Shown here: piece after piece, positions 18,404 through 27,159 of the stretch
Layout: each line of letters starts with the position of its first letter
How positions within the stretch are numbered: position 1 is the first letter of the stretch
DNA from: Zhongshania aliphaticivorans
GTDB taxonomy: Bacteria > Pseudomonadota > Gammaproteobacteria > Pseudomonadales > Spongiibacteraceae
DNA length: 64,000 bases
Assembly: GCF_001586255.1 (NCBI RefSeq)
Contig: NZ_CP014544.1
Span: 3,566,501 to 3,630,500 of the forward strand
Direction of reading: 5' to 3'
Program-made: the position numbers and the translations under genes
The notes under the pieces: generated by a model
Told to the model about the DNA's origin: nothing
The model's input: the letters and a program-made list of their open reading frames with translations, nothing else
Database searches by the model: none

Positions 18404-19257
18404 TTTATTTTCCCCTCGCGCGTAAAAAGTACGTCGTAATTTTCCCAAGACCATTCCATAAACGGACCGGGTGCTAAACGCCGGTGCAAATGCCGTACCT
18501 CGTAATGCAGGTGAGGTGCACTGGACATGCCGGTATTGCCGCTGTAACCCAATAAATCGCCCTGCCTAACATAATCGCCAATGCTAACCGCAGTTTTGTT
18601 GAGATGACCGTACAGGGTGGTAAAACCAAAATTGTGATCCAATTTCACTAAGCGGCCAAAGCCACTGTCGTTCATGCCAGCCCACTCCACCACGCCGTCG
18701 GCGGTCGCGTAAACCGGCGTTCCGATACTTGCACGTAAATCCGCGCCGCCGTGCAAAGCCATGCGGCCAAGCACTGGATGATTACGCATACCGAATCGGC
18801 TGGTGACATACGCTTCGGCAAGTGGGTAGCCGCTGGGGATGGTGCTGAGCATAAAGCGTTTTTCGGAGGCGGTTTGACTTGCGGTGTCTAGGCGCTGGTA
18901 AAGTGCCGTTTCAGGTTCGGGGCTCAAACCAATCATGGTTTCGATGGTGCCTAATTCATCACTCATCACTGACAAGGCGGCGACTTTTTCTTCTACCGTG
19001 GCCTGCAATAACTTTTGTTGTCGCAGCAAGCTCTCATTTTTCTCTTTTACTAGCGCCTGGTATTCTTGCAGCTCGATCACTTCGCCATTCAAGCTATTAA
19101 GCTGGTACGAAAGGAAATAAATCGCCAGAAAGCCGCCCAAAAAGCAGGTAGCGATAAATATCGCAATACCCGCCATAAAGCGGCGCATCAATTGCGTTAC
19201 GGTATAGTGTCTGGCACCGCTATAACTTGTTATTGTAATTCCGTAGTGCTCGCGCAT
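18307..19257 (-). CDS. M23-family metallopeptidase, membrane-anchored
   Basis: A 316-residue LytM-type endopeptidase acting on peptidoglycan cross-links in the periplasm. A short cytoplasmic N-tail is followed by one transmembrane helix (about 28-50), a coiled coil (about 52-110) and the M23 domain (about 145-260). The zinc ligands look intact: H169 and D173 in HGGADL, and H251 in HLHYEV, with H218 (YGHL) and H249 as the usual catalytic His residues. The protein is therefore probably an active enzyme rather than an EnvC/NlpD-type activator. Its C-terminal tail is encoded in the segment overlapping the bactofilin start, implying translational coupling. Confidence 0.92.
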   Translation of the reverse strand: MREHYGITITSYSGARHYTVTQLMRRFMAGIAIFIATCFLGGFLAIYFLSYQLNSLNGEVIELQEYQALVKEKNESLLRQQKLLQATVEEKVAALSVMSDELGTIETMIGLSPEPETALYQRLDTASQTASEKRFMLSTIPSGYPLAEAYVTSRFGMRNHPVLGRMALHGGADLRASIGTPVYATADGVVEWAGMNDSGFGRLVKLDHNFGFTTLYGHLNKTAVSIGDYVRQGDLLGYSGNTGMSSAPHLHYEVRHLHRRLAPGPFMEWSWENYDVLFTREGKIKWDSLAKTLRKQTVAPERRWSQLAPPLSATSS

Positions 19258-19474
19258 TCAATTTCTCGTGGTTTCAGGATGCAAAAACACTGTTATAAGC
19301 CCTTTAATTTAAGCGCTAACAGTCCTGCCGAACGATTATGTTTGCGGGCACAATTCGTGCCCAAGTCAATACAGCTGAGCGGATTATGTTATTAGTTCGC
19401 AATGGATGCAAATTGTAAGCTAATTCAAGCTATTACATGGCCGAGTAAAACCCATTGCTAGGCGCGTAAAGGCA

Positions 19475-20437
19475 ATGATTAATTGGCCCGCCACGGCTGA
19501 GGAGCCCCCCGTTTTGAGCGCACAATTACCGCTGGTCAGCAATCCCCTGTACAGCTACCCATTTGCTTCTGGCCACCGCTTTCCCATGCAGAAGTTTTCT
19601 TTATTATTTAATCACTTGCGTGAAATTGGCATTGCCACGCAAGCCAACACTTACCGACCAGGACGGGTTCGCGGCGAAGTCTTAGCGCTCGCCCACTGCC
19701 CCCAGTATATCCATGCCTTTTGTAACAACACCCTCAGCCCCAGCGCCAATCGGCGCATGGGCTTGCCGTGGAGCGAGAGCCTGCGCCAGCGCAGCTTAAT
19801 TTCACCGAATGGCACCTTTCTCACCGCCCAATTGGCACTGAAATACGGCATGGCCTGCCATCTGGCTGGCGGCACCCATCACGCCCACTACGACTTTGCC
19901 TCTGGGTTTTGCATCTTTAATGACCTTGCGGTGACGGCGCGCACCCTCTTGGCGCAGAAAAAAGTCCAGCGCATCCTCATCTTTGACTGCGATGTTCACC
20001 AAGGCGATGGCACAGCCCGTATTTTGCAAAGCGATACCGCGGTGTTTACTTGCTCAGTGCACTGCGAGAAGAACTTTCCTGTTCGCAAAGCCCGTAGCGA
20101 CCTCGATATCAATGTTGCCGCTGGCTGCGGCGATCAGGAATATTTAGATATTGTGAACGCGGGCCTGAGCCAGGCACTGCGTCTTGCCCGGCCCGATATC
20201 GTGCTTTACGACGCGGGCGTCGATATTTATGAACACGACCCCCTAGGCTTACTCAATATCAGCAATGCCGGAATCCGAGAGCGAGATCGATTGGTTTTAG
20301 AAAGCTGTGTGACCCAAGGCATTGCCGTTGCAACAGTGATTGGCGGCGGTTACGACCGGGACCAGCTGGCCTTAGCGCTGCGTCACGCGATTGTTGTCGA
20401 AGAAGCCGCCAAATTATTTAACGCTGCCTTAAACTAA
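19475..20437 (+). CDS. Histone-deacetylase-family zinc hydrolase
   Basis: A 320-residue member of the arginase/deacetylase fold that includes bacterial acetoin-utilisation-type and acetylpolyamine deacetylases. The active site is recognisable: paired His135-His136 in GGTHHAH, zinc ligands D173 and H175 in DCDVHQGDGT, and a third Asp in LYDAGVDIYEHD (about 244). It probably removes acyl groups from lysine or polyamines in the cytosol; the substrate is not predictable. ATG 19475 has only a weak AAAGG upstream, and a TTG at 19514 behind GGAG is an alternative that keeps the domain intact. It is convergent with the lipoprotein gene downstream. Confidence 0.88.
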   Translation: MINWPATAEEPPVLSAQLPLVSNPLYSYPFASGHRFPMQKFSLLFNHLREIGIATQANTYRPGRVRGEVLALAHCPQYIHAFCNNTLSPSANRRMGLPWSESLRQRSLISPNGTFLTAQLALKYGMACHLAGGTHHAHYDFASGFCIFNDLAVTARTLLAQKKVQRILIFDCDVHQGDGTARILQSDTAVFTCSVHCEKNFPVRKARSDLDINVAAGCGDQEYLDIVNAGLSQALRLARPDIVLYDAGVDIYEHDPLGLLNISNAGIRERDRLVLESCVTQGIAVATVIGGGYDRDQLALALRHAIVVEEAAKLFNAALN

Positions 20438-20456
20438 AAAGCGGCCCGTAGGCCGC
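20436..20456 (-). terminator. Intrinsic terminator for the GTPL-repeat lipoprotein gene
   Basis: On the minus strand GCGGCC-TACG-GGCCGC is followed by TTTTT, a textbook rho-independent terminator 23 nt past the lipoprotein gene's stop. On the plus strand the same hairpin begins 4 nt after the HDAC-like gene stop but lacks the T run, so it may also weakly stop that transcript. Confidence 0.75.
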
Positions 20457-20478
20457 ATAAGAACTCGTTACCGACGCG

Positions 20479-21819
20479 TCATCTGTTTGAAAAAATGCCC
20501 AGTATCGATTCTAGTAAACCTTGCAATACCGCCAATGGGTCAGCACTGGGGTTTAGCGTTAGCGCTGATTGCAAATCACCGACCACATCGCAAACGGCAG
20601 CGAGTGGTGTTGTTGCCAATGGGCAGGCCCCGCCACCCTGCAGCGCCGAGGCGACTGGTGCCAGCAACACATCCAATGGCGTACCAGTAAGGCCACTGCC
20701 GCCCTGCGCAGACAATGCGGCTTGAATAGGCGCCAATTGATCTAAAACAGCGTCAAGTGGCGTACCCGTTGTGCCCGAAGAACCGCCACCGGCTAGTGCG
20801 CCAGTAATTGCGCTCTGTAAGCCACCGAGCACAGTATCGCTCAGCGGCGCAAAGAGATCACCGGCACCCGCACCAAACAAAGACGTAAAGTCGCCAGCGG
20901 TTAAGCCGCTAAGGTCTCCGCCGAGCAGCCCCGTTAGACTTGCCACTGCCGCTTCAATTTGGCTACTAAGTACCGGCCCCTGTCCCGCCTGCTCTTCAAT
21001 AAAGGCAATGGGCACGACCTTGGTTAAAACATTGTCGAGCAAGTTATTCACCGTGCTAGTAACCGCAGCGCCGGTGATGTCGGGGTCCATGGTTTCTAAC
21101 GCTGCGACGGTAACGGCAAGATCGCTAAACGCCTGATTAAGCGTAACTAACAAACCACCTAAGATTGGTGCATCAGCCACTTGATCTTGCGCCATGACGG
21201 TCGCGAGCCCCTCGCTGAAAGCCGTGCTCAATTGCTGCATCAGTGCCGCCGCGCTTGGTGCATCACCGCCACTGCTACCACCGCCGCTGGCGGCGGCAAA
21301 CACAGGCGCCAGCGCATCACCGAGGGGGGCTAATGGTGTGCCTGCCAAAGGATTGCTGCCACTTTCACCGGCGCTACCACCAGTACAGCTAGCGCCCGTT
21401 AAGGAGGCCAAAGCCGCTGGAAGGTCGGTAGCCAACTCGGTTACTGACGCCTGCAGCCCCGAAGCTGAATTAGCCAATAACGCAGCAGGGTCTAGCAGGG
21501 TTGCGGGGTCTACTTGCACAAGCACTGAATCTAAAATATCCAAAACGTCAGTAACAACAAAACCACCAACGCAATTGATTGCACCTTCCAGCGGTGTGCC
21601 TGCCGCCGCTCCGGCCAGCTGAGTAATGACCTGCTCAGACAAAGGCTGCTGAACCACATCAAGGGGGCCTTCAACCTCAGAATAACTTGAGGTAACCGGC
21701 TGCTCTTCCTCTGACGTTGTCTTGCCAGACTTACTACTACCGCCACCACCGCAAGCGGTCAGCGCCAAACTGGCGCCGAAGCTCACTGCAAGAAGGGTTT
21801 TTCCTGAAAAGCACTTCAT
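20479..21819 (-). CDS. Large Ala/Gly/Leu-rich lipoprotein with GTPL repeats
   Basis: This 446-residue lipoprotein has a signal peptide ending in lipobox LTAC (Cys23), then a GGGGSSKSGK linker and an acidic segment. The body is low in aromatic residues and built of amphipathic Leu/Ala/Gly stretches. At least four copies of a phrase GTPL(D/A/E)-x2-L-x-(Q/P)-x-A recur (about residues 74, 160, 350, 378), with a shortened TTPLAAV near 404. I do not recognise a defined domain; proteins of this look are sometimes annotated as collagen-like in marine gammaproteobacteria, but there are no true Gly-X-Y repeats here. GGAG precedes the ATG. A cell-surface or periplasmic structural role is inferred. Confidence 0.65.
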   Translation of the reverse strand: MKCFSGKTLLAVSFGASLALTACGGGGSSKSGKTTSEEEQPVTSSYSEVEGPLDVVQQPLSEQVITQLAGAAAGTPLEGAINCVGGFVVTDVLDILDSVLVQVDPATLLDPAALLANSASGLQASVTELATDLPAALASLTGASCTGGSAGESGSNPLAGTPLAPLGDALAPVFAAASGGGSSGGDAPSAAALMQQLSTAFSEGLATVMAQDQVADAPILGGLLVTLNQAFSDLAVTVAALETMDPDITGAAVTSTVNNLLDNVLTKVVPIAFIEEQAGQGPVLSSQIEAAVASLTGLLGGDLSGLTAGDFTSLFGAGAGDLFAPLSDTVLGGLQSAITGALAGGGSSGTTGTPLDAVLDQLAPIQAALSAQGGSGLTGTPLDVLLAPVASALQGGGACPLATTPLAAVCDVVGDLQSALTLNPSADPLAVLQGLLESILGIFSNR

Positions 21820-22142
21820 ACTAAATACTCCGTTAATCCGTTAATTAGCTTAAATAAAATGGTGGCCCCCATTTTAGAAAACACGTCCGATCACCCAGCT
21901 TTAACTCTGCAGTAGAGTATTTATTACAGCGTTCTGAGCGTGCTGTGTGCAGTATAACAAGATTTGCAGTTGAATTAAGTAAGGGAAAACCGAGGAGCAA
22001 GACCAAAACGGCGTGAACTCCATCACAAACTGCAATAAAACCCTCGCAGCCAATTTCACCGCAAATGCAGTGGCTCAAAACTAAAATCGCCCTTTGCTCG
22101 CCAGTCAGGAATAATAGGTGTTTTATCTGGGACAACAGCCTT
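21820..22142. other. 323-bp intergenic region, divergent promoters
   Basis: This region separates the minus-strand lipoprotein gene from the plus-strand thioesterase gene and must carry both promoters. I see a ribosome site (GGAG) for the lipoprotein gene, and a short tandem TTAACGGA repeat just before it. No gene or RNA is evident. Confidence 0.5.
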
Positions 22143-22595
22143 ATGCCGCAAGCCCCTAACTGGGACAGACCCACGCCATTCACCATGGACTTTAGCGTTG
22201 ACAGCAGCCATATCGACGGCATTGGCCATGTTAATAACGCGGTTTATGTCGACTGGTGCCAGCAAGCAGGCTGGAGCCACTCTTTGGCACTGGGTCTTAA
22301 TCTTGAGGATTACCGTCGGCTTGATGCCGCCATGGTGATTCGCCGCGCCGACTACGACTATATTTTATCGGCCTACGCTGGCCAGGAATGTGTGATGGGA
22401 ACCTGGCTGACCGCCAGTGACGGCAAGCTTATTATGGAACGGCAGTTCCAATTGCAGCGCAAAATCGACGGTAAAACCCTGTTGCGAGCCACCTGGCAAC
22501 TCGTTTCTATTCGGATGAGCAACGGCAAACCAAGACGGATGCCGCCAGAGTTTATTCAGGGCTATGGCCAAGCTGTCGTTACCGCACCGCAATAA
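22143..22595 (+). CDS. Acyl-CoA thioesterase, 4-hydroxybenzoyl-CoA thioesterase type
   Basis: A 150-residue hotdog-fold thioesterase. The signature DSSHIDGIGHVNNAVYVDW (about 19-37) matches the 4HBT family pattern D-x-x-GHVNN-x-x-Y; in that family the acidic residue and helix N-terminus activate water against the thioester. ATG 22143 begins the recognisable domain; an earlier in-frame ATG at 22065 adds 26 unrelated residues. It would hydrolyse acyl-CoA or acyl-ACP in the cytosol, with chain length unknown. It is followed 121 bp later by small membrane-protein genes. Confidence 0.82.
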   Translation: MPQAPNWDRPTPFTMDFSVDSSHIDGIGHVNNAVYVDWCQQAGWSHSLALGLNLEDYRRLDAAMVIRRADYDYILSAYAGQECVMGTWLTASDGKLIMERQFQLQRKIDGKTLLRATWQLVSIRMSNGKPRRMPPEFIQGYGQAVVTAPQ

Positions 22596-22716
22596 TTCTG
22601 GCACCACCTTAAGCCCGATGTCCGAGCAAAAATCAGCAAGGTCAATGCAGGCTCGGCCATTCGGTGTAGAATAAGACAAACTCCCACCCACATTCCCATA
22701 AAGAGAGTAGCCACTG

Positions 22717-23088
22717 GTGACAAGTCAATACGCTGAACACCCCGCCATGTTTCGTAACAAGCCCCTCGGGTTCATCCTTGCCGTCATCCTTATTCCGGCG
22801 GCTATCGGCATACTTATCCTGATGGTTTGGTATTTACGATGTAAGTCGACCAAATTGGAAATTAACGGCAATGAAGTGGTATTGGAACAAGGCCTGCTGA
22901 GCAAAGAGCGCACCGAGCTATCGGTCAGCGGTATTCGCACCGTTAAAATTAATCAGTCTTTTTTTAACCGCTTATTCAAAGTAGGCACCGTATCAATTTA
23001 CACCGCCGGCGACAGCCCAGAAATTCAAGCGGCGGGAATGCCTCGTCCAGAGGTGTTTCGCGAGCTGGTCAAGGCCGCGCAGGCTTAA
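22717..23088 (+). CDS. Small PH-domain membrane protein
   Basis: This 123-residue protein has a membrane segment (about 17-40, GFILAVILIPAAIGILILMVWYL) followed by a bacterial PH-like (bPH) domain: STKLEINGNEVVLEQGLLSKERTELSVSGIRTVKINQSFFNRLFKVGTVSIYTAG in pieces. That pattern is typical of YdbS/YdbT-type proteins, of unknown function at the inner membrane. Translation probably starts at GTG 22717; ATG 22747 is an alternative. The next two small genes follow closely (22 and 27 nt), suggesting an operon that may extend to the ABC exporter. Confidence 0.75.
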   Translation: MTSQYAEHPAMFRNKPLGFILAVILIPAAIGILILMVWYLRCKSTKLEINGNEVVLEQGLLSKERTELSVSGIRTVKINQSFFNRLFKVGTVSIYTAGDSPEIQAAGMPRPEVFRELVKAAQA

Positions 23089-23110
23089 GGCCTGATAAGG
23101 ATCTAACTGC

Positions 23111-23422
23111 ATGAGTGAGCAAAACTCGGGCGACGACCGCCAAGTCCTTAAAATCGCGGTAGCGTCATTGGTCATTGCCGCCCTTCTCGGTGTCGCGCTG
23201 ATGCTATTCCTACCCTTGCTAGGCAGTTTTGTCGACCAGCATTTCAGCGCAGGGATGGGCTTGAAAGACGCCGCCGTGGTGGCATTTTTTACCACTGTCG
23301 TCACCCTTGTTATTTTTGCCGTGGCCGCTGGCGACGGCTTATTGGGCGAGCTGCAGTTTATGCTCAGCGGCTTCTTTGGCTTTTTTTTGGTGCTATGGCT
23401 GCTTATCGCATGGATATTTTAA
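23111..23422 (+). CDS. Small three-helix membrane protein, unknown
   Basis: A 103-residue hydrophobic protein with a polar N-tail and three predicted membrane helices (about 13-36, 50-68 and 82-103). I do not recognise a family. The short spacing to the PH-domain gene upstream and the DUF3301 gene downstream supports cotranscription and perhaps a shared inner-membrane function. Confidence 0.6.
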   Translation: MSEQNSGDDRQVLKIAVASLVIAALLGVALMLFLPLLGSFVDQHFSAGMGLKDAAVVAFFTTVVTLVIFAVAAGDGLLGELQFMLSGFFGFFLVLWLLIAWIF

Positions 23423-23449
23423 TGCGCCAAGCCCCCCTGGGAGCACCGC

Positions 23450-23782
23450 ATGTTTGACCTCGGCGACCTCACCCTAAGTTTTTGCTTTTTTGGTTTGCTC
23501 GCATATTTTTGGCGCGCCCAAGGCACCCGCGAACTCGCGTTGCGCGCCACCCGAAAGCACCTAGAGCAACAACAGCTGCAGTTATTAGACGGCCATGTCG
23601 CCCTGCGCGCGGTGTGGTGCAAACGTGACACCAATGGCCAAATCAAACTGTGGCGCCGTTATATTTTTGAATTTACCGCCACTGGCCATGAGCGCTACAA
23701 AGGCCAGGTGGTAACCCTCGGCAATCGCGTTGAGGGCTTTGAGCTAGAACCCCATCGCTTCCCCAACGACATTATTCACTAG
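23450..23782 (+). CDS. DUF3301-domain protein
   Basis: A 110-residue protein with one N-terminal membrane helix (about 7-21) and a soluble region with RRYIFEFTATGHERYKGQVVTL, ending in EPHRFPNDIIH. The arrangement and conserved YxFEF...GxxRYxGxV pattern match DUF3301, a gammaproteobacterial family of unknown function. The last gene of the small-protein group, it sits 35 nt before the ABC exporter gene. Confidence 0.75.
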   Translation: MFDLGDLTLSFCFFGLLAYFWRAQGTRELALRATRKHLEQQQLQLLDGHVALRAVWCKRDTNGQIKLWRRYIFEFTATGHERYKGQVVTLGNRVEGFELEPHRFPNDIIH

Positions 23783-23817
23783 GCGCTCACTACAGCGCCT
23801 TACAAAAGAAACTCCTT

Positions 23818-25620
23818 ATGCGCCACGGCACCAGTTTTAATCCCGAACAAGACGTTAATTGGAAAACCCTAAAAGAGCTAATCCCCTATTTGCTGGCCTT
23901 TCGTCAACGTATCGGTGTTGCCCTGCTCTGCCTGGTGGCAGCCAAGGTTGCCAGTGTCGGCCTACCATTTATACTCAAACATATCGTCGATCAGCTCGAC
24001 AGCCAAGATCAACCCGCCATTGTCGTCTTGCCCTTGGCGCTGCTAATCGCCTATGGCGCACTGCGTTTTGCCAATGTGTTGTTTGGCGAGGTGCGCGACA
24101 CTATTTTTGGCCGGGTTACCGAGAGCGCTATGCGCAATATCGGCCTGACCGTGTTCAAACATTTGCACTCATTAGATTTAGATTTTCACCTTAATCGCCG
24201 CACTGGCGGCCTGTCCCGCGACATTGAGCGCGGCACCAACGGCATTAATTTTTTACTGCGTTTCATGGTTTTCAATATTGTGCCCACCTTTATTGAAATA
24301 GGCTTGGTGGTGGTATTGCTCGGCTGGCGCTACAGTATTTGGTTTGCGCTTATCGTGCTCATTGCCGTCATTTGCTATGTGGCCTTCTCCATCTACGCCA
24401 CCGAACGCCGCACGGCCTATATTCGTCGCGCCAACGAAGCGGAGTCCCGCAGCAGCAGCCGCGCGGTAGACAGCCTACTCAATTTTGAAACCGTCAAATA
24501 CTTTGGCAACGAACACTACGAAGCCCAACGCTACGACGAAGAACTGGCCAGCTGGCAATTAGCCCGTCGCCAAAATCGTTTGAGTCTGTTCGCCCTTAAC
24601 GCGGGCCAGGCCTTTATTATCGCCGCCGCGATGACCGCTGCCATGATTCTGGCCGCCAGCCAGGTACAGGCCGAGAAAATGACCCTCGGTGACTTTGTAC
24701 TGATCAACGCCTTTATGATGCAGATTTTTATGCCGCTTAATTTTCTCGGTTTTGTCTACCGCGAGATGAAAGGCTCCATGGCCAATATTGAAGCCATGTT
24801 TGCGCTACTCCGCCAGCGGCCCAGTATTAATGACGCCGCGCAAGCCCCAACGCTGGCGCTGAAGGACGGTTGCATTGAAGTACAAGACCTCAATTTTCAG
24901 TACCACAGCGACCGCCCCATTTTAAACAACATCAGCTTTACGGTTGCCGCAAAACAAAAGGTCGCTATTGTTGGCAGCAGCGGCGCGGGCAAATCCACCC
25001 TGCTTAAATTATTGTTTCGCTTTTACGACGCCAGCAGCGGCCGAATCCTCATTGACGGCCAAGACATCAAAACGGTCAGTCAGGCATCTCTGCGCGGCGC
25101 ACTGGGTATCGTCCCCCAAGACACAGTACTGTTTAATATGTCGATACTTGAAAATATTCGCTACGGCCGCATCGACGCCAGCGACGAGGATATTTACGAG
25201 GCCATTCGCATGGCCCACCTCAGCGACTTCATCGCGCGCTTGCCCAAAGGCGTAGACACCTTGGTGGGTGAACGCGGTTTAAAACTGTCGGGCGGCGAAA
25301 AACAGCGCGTCGCCATTGCCCGCGCCCTGCTCAAGAAATCCCCTATCATGATTTTTGACGAGGCCACCTCGTCATTAGACAGCGCCTCGGAACGGCTTAT
25401 TTTAGAGGCCATAAAAGATATTGCTCGGGAGCACACCATGCTGGTGATTGCCCACCGCCTGTCAACGGTAGTCGATGCCGACCATATTTTAGTGCTCGAT
25501 CAAGGCGAAATTGTTGAGCAGGGCAATCACGCGTCGCTATTGGCCCAGCAAGGCCAATACGCCCACTTGTGGCTGATGCAGCAGCGCGAGCGCAGCATAG
25601 CCCCTACTGCAGAAGAATGA
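23818..25620 (+). CDS. Atm1/HMT-type ABC exporter (permease-ATPase fusion)
   Basis: A 600-residue half-transporter with a six-helix type-1 ABC membrane domain (about 30-325) and a C-terminal ATPase. The nucleotide site is complete: Walker A GSSGAGKST, Q-loop VPQDTV, signature LSGGEKQR, Walker B IMIFDEATSSLD and the H-loop histidine in VIAHRLST. Sequence in the membrane domain (LHSLDLDFHLNRRTGGLSRDIERG, FNIVPTFIEI) is characteristic of the Atm1/HMT1/AtmA group, which exports glutathione-linked sulfur or metal conjugates. It works as a homodimer in the inner membrane. The substrate is inferred from subfamily resemblance only. Confidence 0.9.
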   Translation: MRHGTSFNPEQDVNWKTLKELIPYLLAFRQRIGVALLCLVAAKVASVGLPFILKHIVDQLDSQDQPAIVVLPLALLIAYGALRFANVLFGEVRDTIFGRVTESAMRNIGLTVFKHLHSLDLDFHLNRRTGGLSRDIERGTNGINFLLRFMVFNIVPTFIEIGLVVVLLGWRYSIWFALIVLIAVICYVAFSIYATERRTAYIRRANEAESRSSSRAVDSLLNFETVKYFGNEHYEAQRYDEELASWQLARRQNRLSLFALNAGQAFIIAAAMTAAMILAASQVQAEKMTLGDFVLINAFMMQIFMPLNFLGFVYREMKGSMANIEAMFALLRQRPSINDAAQAPTLALKDGCIEVQDLNFQYHSDRPILNNISFTVAAKQKVAIVGSSGAGKSTLLKLLFRFYDASSGRILIDGQDIKTVSQASLRGALGIVPQDTVLFNMSILENIRYGRIDASDEDIYEAIRMAHLSDFIARLPKGVDTLVGERGLKLSGGEKQRVAIARALLKKSPIMIFDEATSSLDSASERLILEAIKDIAREHTMLVIAHRLSTVVDADHILVLDQGEIVEQGNHASLLAQQGQYAHLWLMQQRERSIAPTAEE

Positions 25621-25678
25621 TTGCCTGCGCTAACAGACTCTTATAGTCTGAAGACCACCAACACAAAATGAGAATAAT

Positions 25679-27139
25679 ATGCAGCAGCTCTCTGGTCAGG
25701 ACGCCATGTTCATTCACACTGAAGCCACCGGTATACCACAGCATATCGGTGCCCTCAGCATTTACGATCAATCCACAAGCGCCGACGGTATTGTCCGCTT
25801 CAAACAAATATTGCAGTTAATCGAGAGCCGCGCCCACCTCTCCCCCATATTTAAGCGCCAGCTGCGCAGGGTTCCCCTTGGTCTTGACCAACCCTATTGG
25901 GAAGACATCGAAAACCTCGACATTGAAAGTCATATTCATCATATCGCCCTGCCCAAGCCCGGAGACTGGCGCCAACTCTGCATTCTGGCCTCACGCATTC
26001 ACTCCCGCCCCATGGACTTGAGCAAACCACTGTGGGAGATGTATGTCATTGAAGGCCTCGACAGCGTTCGCGGCCTGCCTAAGAACTGCTTTGCGGTGAT
26101 GATTAAAATTCACCACGCCGCCATGGACGGCGCCACTGGCGCTCAGTTTATTCCCATGATTCACGACCTTAGCCCAGATGTTGGCGATGCTGGCACAGCG
26201 CCCCAACGGGTCGTACAGCAATACAATAACTGGCATATGCTAAGTCGCGCCGTGGGCAATAATTTAAAAAAACCCAAGCAATTTTTTGACCTCGCTGGCA
26301 GTTTAATTCCCGCTTGGCAGCGCATTCGCCGGGGCAAAAAAGAGCAGGATTTTGTCAGCCTCGACGACAAACAAAAAACCTTATTTCAGGGCAAAATATC
26401 CCCCCACCGAGTTTGCGACGCCGTGCCCTTCGCCTTTGAAGAGCTGCGCGCCATAAAAAACACCGTACCTGGCGCCACCATTAACGACACCATGCTCTGC
26501 GTGGTTTCCGGCGCTCTGCGCAAATACCTAAGCGCCAAACAAGCCCTGCCCGAAAAGACCCTCGTGAGCGGCTGCCCTATTGATGTTCGCAGCGATGCAG
26601 AGCGCAGTGGCGGCGGCAATATGGTGGGCTTTATGACCGTGTCGCTGCGCTCCGACATTGCCGACCCCAAAGCGCGGCTGGCCGCAATTCACGACGCCTC
26701 CATGAGCAGCAAAGCCTATGCCGAAGCCCTCGGCCCCCGCGTTGCGGTCAATGTGACCGATGTCCTGCCCGGCGGCGTTTTATCGCTGGCCTTGCGCGCA
26801 GCTGCGTCCACCGGCCTGACCGAATCTGCGGTGATCTTCAATACCGTGGTCACCAATGTACCTGGACCCAATCAGCAATTGTATTTTTGCGGTGCCAAAT
26901 TGGTCGACGGCATGAATTTCGGCCCCTTATTACCCAATGTTGGGCTGTTTCACATTGTTTACAGCTCAGTGCTGAATAAAGTGGGCAGTATTTCTATTTC
27001 CTTTACCGCTTGCCGTAAAATGCTGCCAGACCCCGAATTTTATTCCGAGTGCCTGCAGGCGTCGTTTGACGAGCTAAAGGCGGCCACCCTCGGCAGCACT
27101 AAAACAGCAAGCCCAGCATTAGACTCAGTACACCAATAG
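25679..27139 (+). CDS. Wax ester synthase/diacylglycerol acyltransferase (WS/DGAT), copy 1
   Basis: A 486-residue bacterial WS/DGAT that joins acyl-CoA to a fatty alcohol or diacylglycerol to make storage lipid at the inner membrane. The catalytic motif HHAAMDG (H145, H146, D150, G151) is intact and preceded by PLWE (117-120). The second conserved region appears as VTNVPGPN, and the C-terminal domain has FGPLLPNVGLFHIVYS. A paralogue with the same motif spacing lies 4 kb downstream. The start MQQLSGQDAMF is the family start. The AAA ATPase gene follows after 20 nt. Confidence 0.92.
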   Translation: MQQLSGQDAMFIHTEATGIPQHIGALSIYDQSTSADGIVRFKQILQLIESRAHLSPIFKRQLRRVPLGLDQPYWEDIENLDIESHIHHIALPKPGDWRQLCILASRIHSRPMDLSKPLWEMYVIEGLDSVRGLPKNCFAVMIKIHHAAMDGATGAQFIPMIHDLSPDVGDAGTAPQRVVQQYNNWHMLSRAVGNNLKKPKQFFDLAGSLIPAWQRIRRGKKEQDFVSLDDKQKTLFQGKISPHRVCDAVPFAFEELRAIKNTVPGATINDTMLCVVSGALRKYLSAKQALPEKTLVSGCPIDVRSDAERSGGGNMVGFMTVSLRSDIADPKARLAAIHDASMSSKAYAEALGPRVAVNVTDVLPGGVLSLALRAAASTGLTESAVIFNTVVTNVPGPNQQLYFCGAKLVDGMNFGPLLPNVGLFHIVYSSVLNKVGSISISFTACRKMLPDPEFYSECLQASFDELKAATLGSTKTASPALDSVHQ

Positions 27140-27159
27140 CTAGGGAGTAGCTCGCAGGC

